A stretch of 56,667 nucleotides of DNA, taken from an uncultured Selenomonadales bacterium (GTDB taxonomy: Bacteria > Bacillota > Negativicutes > Selenomonadales > Selenomonadaceae). The stretch's first letter is position 1; the number at the start of each line of letters is the position of its first letter. The notes under the pieces were generated by a model. That model saw only the letters and a list, made by a program, of their open reading frames with translations, did no database searches and was not told where the DNA came from. Below, one piece after another: positions 42,522 to 51,313 of the stretch. The DNA lies in contig CALEPR010000024.1 in NCBI GenBank assembly GCA_937910665.1, positions 1 through 56,667 on the forward strand. Reading direction: 5' to 3'. A program made the translations under genes and the position numbers.

Positions 42522-42524
42522 TTG

Positions 42525-42615
42525 AGAACTTGTAGATTTTAAGGGCTAAGGGATTAGGGAAAACTAAAACCTTTGCACTAAATCATATTTCCTGAAGCTG
42601 TGAATACTGCTTCTG
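42525..42615. repeat. Family B hairpin element (copy 4, full, degenerate left end)
   Basis: Left GAGAACTTGTAGATTTTAAG (left hairpin partly lost), inner AAGGGCTAAGGGATTAGGG and CTAAATCATATTTCC series, right GAAGCTGTGAATACTGCTTC. It fills most of the ftsE-ftsX gap. Confidence 0.7.
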
Positions 42616-42684
42616 AAAAGGTGGAAAGTAAAAAAACTTTACGCCTAAAAAAAATTTTTTTTACTGAAAGGAAAAAATTTTTCA

Positions 42685-43572
42685 ATGAAGTTACAGACTA
42701 TAGAATATTATTTTCGCGAAGTAGGAGCGTCGATTGTCAGAAATCGCAGAATGTCTTTCGCGTCGGTCGGAACGGTGGCAGTTTCGCTTTTCGTGCTCGG
42801 CGTGGTTTTTATTTTGGTGATGAATATGACAAAAATGGCATCCGCGCTCGAAAGTCAAGTTCAAATTTCTGTCTACCTTGAAGATGAACTTTCGGAGGGT
42901 GGACGCAAGGAAATTGAAAAATCTTTGAAGGCGATGACCAGAATTTCAAATGTCGAATACATAAACAAAGTTGAAGCGTTGAAAATTTTGCAGGAGCGAC
43001 TCGGCGAACAGAAAAAAATTTTGGACGCACTCGGCGACTCAAATCCTCTGCCAAATTCTTTCTTGGTAACTGTGAAGTCTGCGGACGACGTGAAAAAAAC
43101 TGCGGCGACAATTTCAAAACTCACCGGCGTGGAGGAAGTAAAATATGGTCAGGACGTTGCGGCGAATTTATTTGACTTGACGCATTTAATCAGAGTTTTC
43201 GGATTGATTTTGATGTTGCTTTTGACTTTCGCGACAATTTTTATAATTTCAAACACAATTCGACTGACAGTTTTCGCCCGGCAAAAAGAAATTGCGATAA
43301 TGAAATATGTCGGAGCAACTGACTGGTTCATCAGAATACCTTTTATTTTGGAAGGAACTTGCTTGGGACTTGTCGGAGGAAGTTTTTCGGCAATCGCGCT
43401 GAGAAGTTTTTATTCGGCGGCGGTGACAAAAATTTATTCGACGCTTGCTTTTCTTCCACTCATCGAACAGTATCCATTTATAAATTATTTGACAGTCGGA
43501 ATAATTTTTTCAGGAATTGCGATTGGAATTTTGGGAAGTACAATTTCTCTGAAAAAATTTTTAGAAGTCTGA
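42685..43572 (+). CDS. ftsX: Cell division protein FtsX
   Basis: 295 residues with the FtsX layout: a first membrane span (about 22-45, TVAVSLFVLGVVFILVMNM), a large extracytoplasmic loop (about 50-165), then three spans (about 170-195, 220-245 and 265-285). ARQKEIAIMKYVGATDWFIR is the conserved cytoplasmic coupling stretch. It pairs with FtsE and, through its outer loop, with a coiled-coil hydrolase activator, here most likely the product of the next gene. Confidence 0.95.
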   Translation: MKLQTIEYYFREVGASIVRNRRMSFASVGTVAVSLFVLGVVFILVMNMTKMASALESQVQISVYLEDELSEGGRKEIEKSLKAMTRISNVEYINKVEALKILQERLGEQKKILDALGDSNPLPNSFLVTVKSADDVKKTAATISKLTGVEEVKYGQDVAANLFDLTHLIRVFGLILMLLLTFATIFIISNTIRLTVFARQKEIAIMKYVGATDWFIRIPFILEGTCLGLVGGSFSAIALRSFYSAAVTKIYSTLAFLPLIEQYPFINYLTVGIIFSGIAIGILGSTISLKKFLEV

Positions 43573-43578
43573 AAATAA

Positions 43579-43606
43579 TTAGGAATTAGGAATGAGGACT
43601 TAGGAA
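43579..43606 (+). repeat. Family A heptad repeat (copy 8) at a ribosome binding site
   Basis: Units aattagg, aattagg, aatgagg, acttagg followed at once by AATG, the start of the M23 peptidase gene. The repeat supplies the only purine-rich site for that start. Confidence 0.85.
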
Positions 43607-44736
43607 TGAAAAAATTTTTTGCAATACTTGTGGCAGGAATTTTTTTTGCGACTGCGGCGGTCAACGCAGAGACTGTGGAAGAAAAAAAATTGCAGGAAGA
43701 AAAAAATATTCTCGACACAGAGGCGGAAAAAGCAAAACAGGCGGCTGACTTACTTCAGCTAAAAATAAATTCTGTTTCTGAAGTCAAACGCGGACTCGAC
43801 GAAGAAGCGGCAGCGGCAACTTTGGACTACGAGAACAAACAAGCTGCTCTGGATAAAACTTTGACAGAGATTGCCGCGAACGAAAAAAAACTTGCCGAAA
43901 TAAAAAAAGATCACGAAGTCCGACACAAAATTTTGGAAAAAAGAGTTCGCGACATTTATATCAATGGACAAATTTCTTACATTGATGTTTTGTTCGGCGC
44001 GGAAAATTTTTCAGATTTTTTGACGCGAATGGATTTGCTGAAAAGAATTTTGATTCAAGATTCTGACTTGGTAACTTCGCTTTTGGAATTTCAGTCGCAG
44101 GTTCAGGAAATTGGACGGCAACTCGATTCCGAAAAAAAAGTTCAGGAAGATTTGACGTTGCAAGCCGAGCGAGCAAAAAATACCAAATTGGAAAAAGTTG
44201 CCGCTCAACAGGAAATTATTGACAGGATGCAAACAGACTTGGAAGTTTTTAATCAGCAGTATGATGAAAAAATGGCAGCGGCGAAAGAAATTCAAAATAT
44301 AATTGAAGAATATCAGCGACGGCAGGAGGCTTCGCAAAGTTTTGTTTCAGGTGCGGGAACGATGATTTTTCCGGTAAAAGGATCGATAACAGATTCTTTC
44401 GGCTGGCGAACTCATCCTATTTTTAACAGACAAATTTTTCACAGCGGGATTGACATTGGCGCGGATTACGGAGAACCGATTTGCGCCGCACAGAGTGGAA
44501 CAATTATTTCTGCAGGTTGGATCGACGGCTATGGAAATACTGTGACGATTGATCACGGCGGCGGGGTGGTGTCGCTTTATGGTCACAATCAAAGTTTGGC
44601 TGTCAATGTCGGGCAAAAAGTTAGTCAAGGTCAAGTTGTCGCCTATTGCGGTTCTACAGGAAATTCAACAGGTCCTCATTGCCATTTTGAAGTTTTGGTG
44701 AACGACGAGCCGGTTGATCCTCAAACTTATCTTTAA
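43606..44736 (+). CDS. EnvC-like M23 peptidase with coiled coil
   Basis: 376 residues: signal peptide (KKFFAILVAGIFFATAAVNA), a long coiled coil (about 22-245, rich in Glu/Lys/Gln heptads) and a C-terminal LytM/M23 domain (about 255-376). The zinc ligands of an active M23 enzyme are present: FHSGIDIGADYG and GPHCHFEV. This differs from Escherichia EnvC, whose LytM domain is degenerate, and is like PcsB/CwlO-type or active LytM proteins. Position directly after ftsEX indicates that FtsEX controls this hydrolase to split peptidoglycan during division. Translation starts at an ATG embedded in repeat copy 8. Confidence 0.9.
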   Translation: MKKFFAILVAGIFFATAAVNAETVEEKKLQEEKNILDTEAEKAKQAADLLQLKINSVSEVKRGLDEEAAAATLDYENKQAALDKTLTEIAANEKKLAEIKKDHEVRHKILEKRVRDIYINGQISYIDVLFGAENFSDFLTRMDLLKRILIQDSDLVTSLLEFQSQVQEIGRQLDSEKKVQEDLTLQAERAKNTKLEKVAAQQEIIDRMQTDLEVFNQQYDEKMAAAKEIQNIIEEYQRRQEASQSFVSGAGTMIFPVKGSITDSFGWRTHPIFNRQIFHSGIDIGADYGEPICAAQSGTIISAGWIDGYGNTVTIDHGGGVVSLYGHNQSLAVNVGQKVSQGQVVAYCGSTGNSTGPHCHFEVLVNDEPVDPQTYL

Positions 44737-44740
44737 AAAA

Positions 44741-44786
44741 AATTTTCCCTGCCGAATTGAAAATTTTTCGGGGGGGAATTTTTTTT
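44741..44786. terminator. Terminator between convergent envC-like and DHHW genes
   Basis: TTTTCCCTGCCGAA pairs imperfectly with TTCGGGGGGGAA around an A/T loop; an A-run precedes and a T-run follows. It contains a G7 run. Confidence 0.6.
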
Positions 44787-46366
44787 TACCAACCAACTTG
44801 ATCGTAATATCGATGCATGGCAGGATTGGATGCGCCGTAAACTCCGACTTCAAAAATTACGTCTCGAACATTATAATCCAAAACCATTTGCGATAAAGTT
44901 TCTCTGGTATAGCGAGCGTCGAGCCAATAAACATATTCATAGTGATCGATAAGCCAAGGAACAAAAGCGTTGCCCATAGAATCTTTGATCACGACAACCG
45001 CACTGCCGTCGTGAATTGTTTCATTGTGCGCGAAAGAAAAAGGTTGATCGCCCATGACAAACGCAGAATATTTTGCGCCCGGGTCGTATTCGCTCGCGTC
45101 GGCAATGATGTCGCCTTCATAGGGATTGTAATAGTCGTCGTAGAAAGTCATTTTTCTCGCGCCTTTTGGATAGTAGGCAATAACCGTGTCGGGATTGGCG
45201 GCAAGTTCAGGACTTCGATTTCCTGCAGTGTAAAGACTTCCTAAAAATCCCGGGTAGCTCACGCTTTCAAAAGTTTTTATGTCGTGAGGTTCAATTCCTT
45301 TTTCTTTGCAAAAAGCTGTGTAGGCGTAGTAAGCTCCCAAAGCCGTCCAATGATGATCGGTGTGGAAATAAATATATTCGGCGTTATGTTTCCTCAAAAT
45401 GTCGACGACATTCACTTTGCGGATGCCGGAATCAAGATGCGAATAGTCGAAGGCGATCGCCTCAGCTTGATCGCTGACTCCCATATCTTCCAAAACATTT
45501 TTGTCGAGCATAACTCCCGCGCTTGTCGGAACCAACATTACATAAAAGTTCACGGAATCTTTAAAACGACTGTAAATATTATTCATGGTCTGACAAAATT
45601 CCAAATTCACATCTTCCAAAAATCCATAAAGTTCGTAACCTGTATTGTTGGTTATATAAATGTCGCCGCGCATTTCGCCAATATTCCGAATCGTGCCGTC
45701 GGGAAGTTGCTCCTCAGGCTCAGATTTTTTTTCTTCCGAAACTTTTTCTTCCTGCGACGGAGAATTTTTTTCTGTCTGAATAATTTGTTCACTGCGCTCG
45801 CCGTAAAAACTTTGCAATTTTTGACTTGCCAAAATCATTGTTTCGCGCAAAGGATAAGTATCCGAGTACCAGACATCAATAGCTTTGAAATATGAACCGT
45901 CCCAAAGTCCTTCGACGGTGAAGTCGGGAAATTTTGCAAGCTCTCGCTTTTCTGACATGGAAACGGTCGGGCGGAGCGACATCATCAAACCTATGACGCT
46001 CATCACGCCCAAAATTATCGCGAAGACAAAAATTTTTATCAGCTGTATCTGTCGATACTTGTCGCCGGATTTTTTTTCAGGCGGAGAAATATTTTCTTCC
46101 TCGACTTCAGGAATTTTTTCAGCGTCGGGAAAAATTTTTTCAGCTGCGGGAATTTCAGCGACAATTTTTTTTTCAGGAGCGACAGAAATTTTTTTTGCGG
46201 CGGGCGCAGATTTTTTTTGCGGAGAATTTTTTTTATTTTCGGCAGAATTTTTTTTTGTCGTGGTGGAAGTTTTTTTTGCCGCAGGAGATTTTTTTGATGC
46301 GGCGGCAGATTTTTTTGAATCGACCGGGGAAGTTTTTGACGGCGAATTTTTTTTGTCCTCATTCAT
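44786..46366 (-). CDS. DHHW-family (AlgX/AlgJ SGNH-like) protein with a Lys-rich N-tail
   Basis: 526 residues. The first roughly 95 are a low-complexity Lys/Ser/Ala/Pro tail (repeats like KKSPAAKKTSTTTKKNS). One membrane span follows (about 115-135, IFVFAIILGVMSVIGLMM), then an extracytoplasmic domain with the catalytic-type DHHW motif (YFHTDHHWTALGAYYAY) and the Ser motif VVVIKDSMGNAFVPWL of SGNH-like acetyl transfer proteins. Relatives handle O-acetylation or modification of surface polysaccharides, usually beside an MBOAT protein; none is adjacent here. The ATG at 46366 is 15 bases after AGGAG, a loose spacing. The tail is presumably cytoplasmic and strongly basic. Confidence 0.85.
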   Translation of the reverse strand: MNEDKKNSPSKTSPVDSKKSAAASKKSPAAKKTSTTTKKNSAENKKNSPQKKSAPAAKKISVAPEKKIVAEIPAAEKIFPDAEKIPEVEEENISPPEKKSGDKYRQIQLIKIFVFAIILGVMSVIGLMMSLRPTVSMSEKRELAKFPDFTVEGLWDGSYFKAIDVWYSDTYPLRETMILASQKLQSFYGERSEQIIQTEKNSPSQEEKVSEEKKSEPEEQLPDGTIRNIGEMRGDIYITNNTGYELYGFLEDVNLEFCQTMNNIYSRFKDSVNFYVMLVPTSAGVMLDKNVLEDMGVSDQAEAIAFDYSHLDSGIRKVNVVDILRKHNAEYIYFHTDHHWTALGAYYAYTAFCKEKGIEPHDIKTFESVSYPGFLGSLYTAGNRSPELAANPDTVIAYYPKGARKMTFYDDYYNPYEGDIIADASEYDPGAKYSAFVMGDQPFSFAHNETIHDGSAVVVIKDSMGNAFVPWLIDHYEYVYWLDARYTRETLSQMVLDYNVRDVIFEVGVYGASNPAMHRYYDQVGW

Positions 46367-46555
46367 AAATTTTTTTACCAACTCCTAAAAAAAATATCTT
46401 TCTATCTCGCGATAATTGAATCAAATTTTTATTCTGCAGGCAAATAAATTTTCCTTCAAATCGAAATTTGTATTGCACTTGCAGGAAATTTAAATTTGTG
46501 GCAGAATCAGAAAGGACGGAGTTGATTTATATTTTTTAGCAAAGGAAGAAACTTT

Positions 46556-47077
46556 ATGAACTTATTCGGTGAAGAACTCAAAAGTTGGATTTTTTCAATC
46601 GCAGGCGCAATTTTTCTTGCATTGATCATCAGAACTTTTATTGTTGAACTTTATGTGGTGGATGGGCCGAGTATGCGTCCGACACTTCAACATGAGGAGC
46701 GACTTGTGGTGAATAAATTTATTTATCGCGTTCGCGATCCTCAGCGCGGGGAAATTATTATCTTCCGCTATCCTCGCGATCCGAGTCGAGATTTTATTAA
46801 GCGCGTGATTGCCGTCGGCGGGGATACTATTGAAATTAAGGACGGTCGCGTTTACGTCAATGATGAAATTATTCGCGAAGATTATATCTTGGACAAAACC
46901 AGAACCGAGTATCCAAAAGTTACCGTACCTGAAGGAACACTTTTTGTTTGCGGAGATAATCGCGACAATTCTCTGGATTCGAGAAGTGCTGACGTTGGAT
47001 TTTTGCCTTTGGAAAATGTTAAAGGCAAGGCGATGTTAATTTTCTGGCCTGTCGATGAATTTAAAACTTTGCCATGA
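46556..47077 (+). CDS. lepB: Signal peptidase I
   Basis: 173 residues. One N-terminal membrane anchor (SIAGAIFLALIIRTFIVELY), then the catalytic Ser in VDGPSMRPTLQHEERL and Lys in SRDFIKRVIAVGGDTIEI, and box E GDNRDNSLDSRSADVGF. It removes signal peptides from exported proteins at the outer face of the cytoplasmic membrane. It is a single-gene unit ended by a strong terminator. AAGGAAG precedes the ATG. Confidence 0.97.
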   Translation: MNLFGEELKSWIFSIAGAIFLALIIRTFIVELYVVDGPSMRPTLQHEERLVVNKFIYRVRDPQRGEIIIFRYPRDPSRDFIKRVIAVGGDTIEIKDGRVYVNDEIIREDYILDKTRTEYPKVTVPEGTLFVCGDNRDNSLDSRSADVGFLPLENVKGKAMLIFWPVDEFKTLP

Positions 47078-47101
47078 TTTTATAATTTCTGCGAAAAAAA
47101 A

Positions 47102-47131
47102 ATCCCGGCTCTTGGTCGGGATAATTTTTTT
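47102..47131. terminator. Terminator between lepB and metG
   Basis: ATCCCG pairs with CGGGAT around GCTCTTGGT, followed by AATTTTTTTT and preceded by an A-run. It lies between convergent genes and can serve both. Confidence 0.8.
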
Positions 47132-47149
47132 TGCTCAGAAAAAATTTTT

Positions 47150-48697
47150 TTATTTCACTTCGATGCGCGGGAAAAGTTGTTCAGGCTTTCCGACTTCGTG
47201 ATTGTCCTCCAGTCTGCCGAAAGTTTCCGCATCCTCAAGTTGAATTTTTTCAAAAGGCTGATTAACTTTTAATTGGTCATGAATTTTTTTCGCGGTCGCG
47301 GGCATATACGGCGAAATTAAAATGCTGACAATTCTGAGCGACTCGGCGAGATTATAGAGTACATTGGCAAGATTTTGTTTCTGCGTCTCGTCCTTCGCCA
47401 ATGTCCAAGGAGCAGTTTCATCAATGTACTTGTTTGAACGACCGATAAATTTCCAGACAGTTCTAACTGCGTCGGAAATTTGCATATTTTCCATGAGACG
47501 GCGATAATTTTTTGCAGTTTCCATCGCGTCCGATTTCAAAGATTTATCAATTTCATTTTCTCCTTTCGGCGCGATTAAAATTCCTTTCTGAAATTTTCCA
47601 ATCATATTTAAAGTTCTGTGCAAAAGATTTCCCAAGTCGTTTGCAAGGTCGGCGTTAATTCTTGTGATTAAAGCGTCGCGATTGAAATTTCCGTCCTGCC
47701 CCAAAGTTATTTCTCGCAGGAGAAAATATCTTATCGCGTCCGCAGAAAATTCATCAATCAAAAGCATCGGATCGACAACATTGCCTTTCGACTTCGACAT
47801 TTTATCTCCGCCAATTATAAGCCAACCGTGACCATAAATTTTTTTCGGCAAAGGCAAGTCCGCCGCCATAAGCATACAAGGCCAAATTATTGAATGGAAA
47901 CGAACAATTTCCTTTCCGACAAGATGAATGTCTGCAGGCCAAAATTTTTTCATTTTCTCTGCATCGCCAAAAAGTGGAGTGATGTAATTTATAACTGCGT
48001 CGAACCAGACATAAATAACATGTTTCTCGTCGCCCGGCACAGGTATTCCCCAATCGAAAGAAGTTCGCGAAACGCAAAGATCCTCCAGTCCCTGCTTTAT
48101 GAAATTTATCATTTCATTTCTGCGCGAGACAGGTTCGAGGAAGTCGGGATTTTCTTCAATATGTTTCAAAACTGCGTCGGCATACTTCGACATTTTGAAA
48201 AAATATGCTTCTTCAGAAACTTTTTCGACAGGTCTATGACAATCCGGACAGCAACCATTTTCATCGAGCTGCAATTCAGTCCAGTAAGATTCACAGGGCG
48301 TGCAGTAAAGTCCTGTGTATTCGCCTTTGTAAATGTCTCCTTTTTCCTGAATACGTTTGAAAAAATCCTGAACAACTTTATGATGACGCGGCTCTGAAGT
48401 TCTGATAAAGTCATCGTTTGAAATTTCAAGTTTCTGCCAAAGCTCCTGAAAACTTGCAACAATTTTGTCAACGTACTCAAGCGGAGTAATTCCCTGCTCC
48501 TCTGCCGTGCGCTGAATTTTTTGTCCATGTTCGTCCGAGCCTGTCAGAAAAAAAACTTCGTAACCTGCAAGGCGTTTGAACCTTGCGACAGCGTCGGCAA
48601 TCGTCGTGCAGTAGGCGTGACCGATATGAAGTTTTGCGCTTGGATAATAAATTGGCGTGGTGATATAAAAAGTTTTTTTATCTTTTGTTTCAGTCAT
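47150..48697 (-). CDS. metG: Methionyl-tRNA synthetase
   Basis: 515 residues. FYITTPIYYPSAKLHIGHAY contains the HIGH motif; CTPCESYWTELQLDENGCC with a following CxxC-like CPDC supplies a zinc knuckle; KMSKSKGNVVDPM is the KMSKS loop; an anticodon-binding helical domain follows. The C-terminal tRNA-binding extension found in many Firmicutes (giving about 650 residues) is absent. The frame runs 54 codons further upstream, but the ATG at 48697 with GGAGGAGG gives the standard N-terminus. Confidence 0.97.
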   Translation of the reverse strand: MTETKDKKTFYITTPIYYPSAKLHIGHAYCTTIADAVARFKRLAGYEVFFLTGSDEHGQKIQRTAEEQGITPLEYVDKIVASFQELWQKLEISNDDFIRTSEPRHHKVVQDFFKRIQEKGDIYKGEYTGLYCTPCESYWTELQLDENGCCPDCHRPVEKVSEEAYFFKMSKYADAVLKHIEENPDFLEPVSRRNEMINFIKQGLEDLCVSRTSFDWGIPVPGDEKHVIYVWFDAVINYITPLFGDAEKMKKFWPADIHLVGKEIVRFHSIIWPCMLMAADLPLPKKIYGHGWLIIGGDKMSKSKGNVVDPMLLIDEFSADAIRYFLLREITLGQDGNFNRDALITRINADLANDLGNLLHRTLNMIGKFQKGILIAPKGENEIDKSLKSDAMETAKNYRRLMENMQISDAVRTVWKFIGRSNKYIDETAPWTLAKDETQKQNLANVLYNLAESLRIVSILISPYMPATAKKIHDQLKVNQPFEKIQLEDAETFGRLEDNHEVGKPEQLFPRIEVK

Positions 48698-48773
48698 AAA
48701 AATTTTTCCTCCTCCGAAACATTTCTGCAAATTCAAAAATATTTTATCACAAGTTATTTTTTCTGAAAAGTTT

Positions 48774-49814
48774 TTAAGCATTTTCAATAAATTTGCTGCG
48801 AAGTTGTCCGCAAGCCGCATCGATTCCCGCACCCATTTCGCGTCGAATTGTTGCGGCAATTCCGTGAGTATTCAGGAAGTGGAAAAATTTTTTTACAGAT
48901 TTATTTGTCGGTCGCCGAAAATTTCTTTCGTCCACAGGATTCACAGGAATTAAATTTACATTCGCAAGCTGTCCCGAAAGAATTTTTGAAAGTTGCCTTG
49001 CATGTTCTTCGGTATCATTCACGCCGCCGAGCAAAATATATTCATAGGTCACACGGCGCCCTGTTTTTGTCGCATAATCGTTTCCCGCCTGCAAAACTTT
49101 TTGGATACCGAAAGCAGAATTTATCGGCATAATTGCGGAGCGAAGATTATCTGTAGGAGCGTGCAGAGAAATTGACAGCGTGACAGGAATATTTTCCTCA
49201 ATCAATTTGTAAATCGCCGGAACTATTCCGCAAGTTGAAATTGTGACTTTTCTGTAACTCAAACCAAGCGAGTAATTTTCGTGGAGGAGTCGGAGCATTT
49301 TTATTAAGTTGTCAAAATTTGTCAGCGGCTCGCCCGTTCCCATGACAACCAAAGTATCGACTTTCTGATTTTCCTGCGCCAAAAAATTATTTACAAAAAT
49401 AATTTCGCCAAGCATTTCTCCGGCGGTCAAATTTCTTTCCAGACCTTTCAAAGTCGACGCACAAAATTTACAGCCCATCATGCAGCCAACTTGCGAAGAA
49501 ATGCAAACGCTGTTTCCATAATCTTGACGCATCAAAACAGTTTCGACAGCCGCGCCGTCCGAAAATTTCAATAAAAATTTTGTCGTCAACTTGTCGTCGG
49601 AAATTTGTTTTGTCAAAAGTTGCGGAGTTTGAATTAAAAATTTTTTCTCCAAGTCTGCGCGAAGATTTTTTGACAAGTCGGTCATTTCAGAAAAAGAAGT
49701 TGCACCGCGCTGATAAATCCAAGCCGCGATTTGTTTTGCGCGGAACTTCGGCAAGTCGGAAAGTTCAATTTCAAGTTCGGGCAAAGTCAAGCCGAACAAA
49801 TTTTTTTTGTCCAA
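48774..49814 (-). CDS. rlmN: Dual-specificity 23S rRNA/tRNA adenine C2-methyltransferase
   Basis: 346-residue radical SAM enzyme that methylates A2503 of 23S rRNA and A37 of some tRNAs. The iron-sulfur motif is QVGCMMGCKFCASTLKGLER; GTGEPLTNFDN is the SAM-binding stretch; the methyl-carrying Cys lies in IDAACGQLRSKF near the C-terminus. The TTG at 49814 gives the family start (DKKNLFGLTLPELE) but has only a distant AAGGG. It precedes metG by about 75 bases in the same orientation. Confidence 0.95.
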   Translation of the reverse strand: MDKKNLFGLTLPELEIELSDLPKFRAKQIAAWIYQRGATSFSEMTDLSKNLRADLEKKFLIQTPQLLTKQISDDKLTTKFLLKFSDGAAVETVLMRQDYGNSVCISSQVGCMMGCKFCASTLKGLERNLTAGEMLGEIIFVNNFLAQENQKVDTLVVMGTGEPLTNFDNLIKMLRLLHENYSLGLSYRKVTISTCGIVPAIYKLIEENIPVTLSISLHAPTDNLRSAIMPINSAFGIQKVLQAGNDYATKTGRRVTYEYILLGGVNDTEEHARQLSKILSGQLANVNLIPVNPVDERNFRRPTNKSVKKFFHFLNTHGIAATIRREMGAGIDAACGQLRSKFIENA

Positions 49815-49958
49815 AATTTTTTCATTCCCTTCAGTTTGAAAAAAAAATTACTGCCGTTCCGATTAAAAGTCAACGAAACTAATTTGCTGCAAAAAAAAAT
49901 CGACAAAAATTTTTCTGCCGAAGTAGAGTTCTATTTTTCGGTTATCCAAAAAAATTTT

Positions 49959-50222
49959 TCAAACATTAGCCGAATTTGCCGAAGTTTTTTTTGCGCCGTT
50001 CGACACAACTTTTATTCCGAGAGGATCGACAGCGTGTTCTCGAATCGCTCCACAATTTTTGCAGACAACGACAGCGCAAGGCAGAGCATTTCCTGCTTGA
50101 AGTTTGCGAGCAAAAATTCCGTCAAAGACCGCAGAATTTTCTTCGCCGCACACAGGACACTTCAAAGCATTTTTTTCTTTCAGAAGTTCGGCAACTTTTT
50201 CCGAAAAATTTTGTGTTTCCAT
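49959..50222 (-). CDS. Small zinc-ribbon protein of unknown function
   Basis: 87 residues. CPVCGEENSAVFDGI and VVVCKNCGAIREHAV provide two CxxC knuckles for one zinc. A short helical N-terminus (EKVAELLKEKNALK) and a Ser/Asn/Ala-rich tail flank them. I recognise no named family. It stands between prs and rlmN in the same orientation. Confidence 0.65.
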   Translation of the reverse strand: METQNFSEKVAELLKEKNALKCPVCGEENSAVFDGIFARKLQAGNALPCAVVVCKNCGAIREHAVDPLGIKVVSNGAKKTSANSANV

Positions 50223-50313
50223 TAAAAATTTTCATCCCTTCGTCGAAATTTTCTAGGTGGAAAGAGAACAAGTAAAAAAACTTTACACCTGTCCACCTTG
50301 CCACCTTTTCATC

Positions 50314-51273
50314 TTACCTGAACAAGACGCTGACACTTCGACGCGCCTGAATCATTGTAATAACGTCGGCGATAGATTTTGCCATAGAAAGCGCGACGAT
50401 TTTATCTGATTTTTTATCTTGCGGAAGTGGAATTGTATCTGTCACAACAAGTTTTTCCAAAACTGAATTGTCAATTTTTTCGACGGCATTTTTGCTCAGC
50501 ACAGGATGAGTGCAAGCGGCGAGGACAGATTTCGCGCCGAGATTTTTTAAAGCCTTCGCGCCTTCGCAAAGACTTCCGGCAGTGTCAACAATGTCGTCAA
50601 TCATCAAAGCAATTTTATCTTTCACGTCGCCGATAATGTTCATAACTTCCGCTTCGCCGGGGCGAGGACGACGCTTTTCTATAATCGCGATTGGTGCTTT
50701 CAAAAAGTCTGCCAAAATTCTCGCGCGAGTGACTCCGCCCAAGTCGGGAGAAACTACAACCAATTCTCCGCCAAAGTCATGTTCATGAAAATAATCTGCG
50801 ATAACAGGTGCGGCAAATAAATGGTCAACAGGAATATCAAAAAATCCCTGAATCTGCGCGGCATGCAAGTCGACTGTGATAACGCGATTGACTCCGGCGG
50901 CGACCATTAAATTTGCAACAAGTTTTGCAGAAATAGGTTCGCGTCCGCGACTTTTTCTGTCCTGCCTTGCATAAGCGTAGTAAGGAACGACTGCGTTAAT
51001 TGAGTGAGCTGAGGCGCGTTTGCAAGCGTCAGCCATCACCAAAAGTTCCATCAAGTTGTCATTGACAGGTTGAGAAGTCGGCTGAATGATAAAAATATCT
51101 TTGCCGCGAATACTTTCATCAATCATAACTGCAGTTTCGCCGTTGTTAAACTTTCCGACAGAAGTTTGACAAAGTTCCACGCCGATAAGTTCAGAAATTT
51201 TCTTTGCAAGATCAGGATTTGCATTTCCTGTCATCAAACAAAGTTTCCTTGTGTCAAAAAATTCTTTTTCCAT
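50314..51273 (-). CDS. prs: Ribose-phosphate pyrophosphokinase (PRPP synthase)
   Basis: 319 residues. It makes PRPP from ribose-5-P and ATP for nucleotide, His and Trp synthesis. VPYYAYARQDRKSRGREPIS, VDLHAAQIQGFFDIPVDHL, VVSPDLGGVTRAR and the PRPP loop MIDDIVDTAGSL are diagnostic. In many Firmicutes it follows glmU directly. Here a DUF1919 gene lies between the two, all three in the same orientation. Confidence 0.97.
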   Translation of the reverse strand: MEKEFFDTRKLCLMTGNANPDLAKKISELIGVELCQTSVGKFNNGETAVMIDESIRGKDIFIIQPTSQPVNDNLMELLVMADACKRASAHSINAVVPYYAYARQDRKSRGREPISAKLVANLMVAAGVNRVITVDLHAAQIQGFFDIPVDHLFAAPVIADYFHEHDFGGELVVVSPDLGGVTRARILADFLKAPIAIIEKRRPRPGEAEVMNIIGDVKDKIALMIDDIVDTAGSLCEGAKALKNLGAKSVLAACTHPVLSKNAVEKIDNSVLEKLVVTDTIPLPQDKKSDKIVALSMAKSIADVITMIQARRSVSVLFR

Positions 51274-51313
51274 TTACTAAAATTCCTCCATTATCACATA
51301 CACAAAAATTTTT

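Noticed and set aside
45284..45895. Open frame of 203 codons on the plus strand opposite the DHHW gene
   Set aside because: It lies fully inside the DHHW coding sequence, whose motifs are intact; no start site or similarity supports it.
48698..48859. N-terminal extension of methionyl-tRNA synthetase
   Set aside because: The frame is open, but the extension matches no family member and overlaps the rlmN 3' end. A strong ribosome binding site precedes the internal ATG at 48697.
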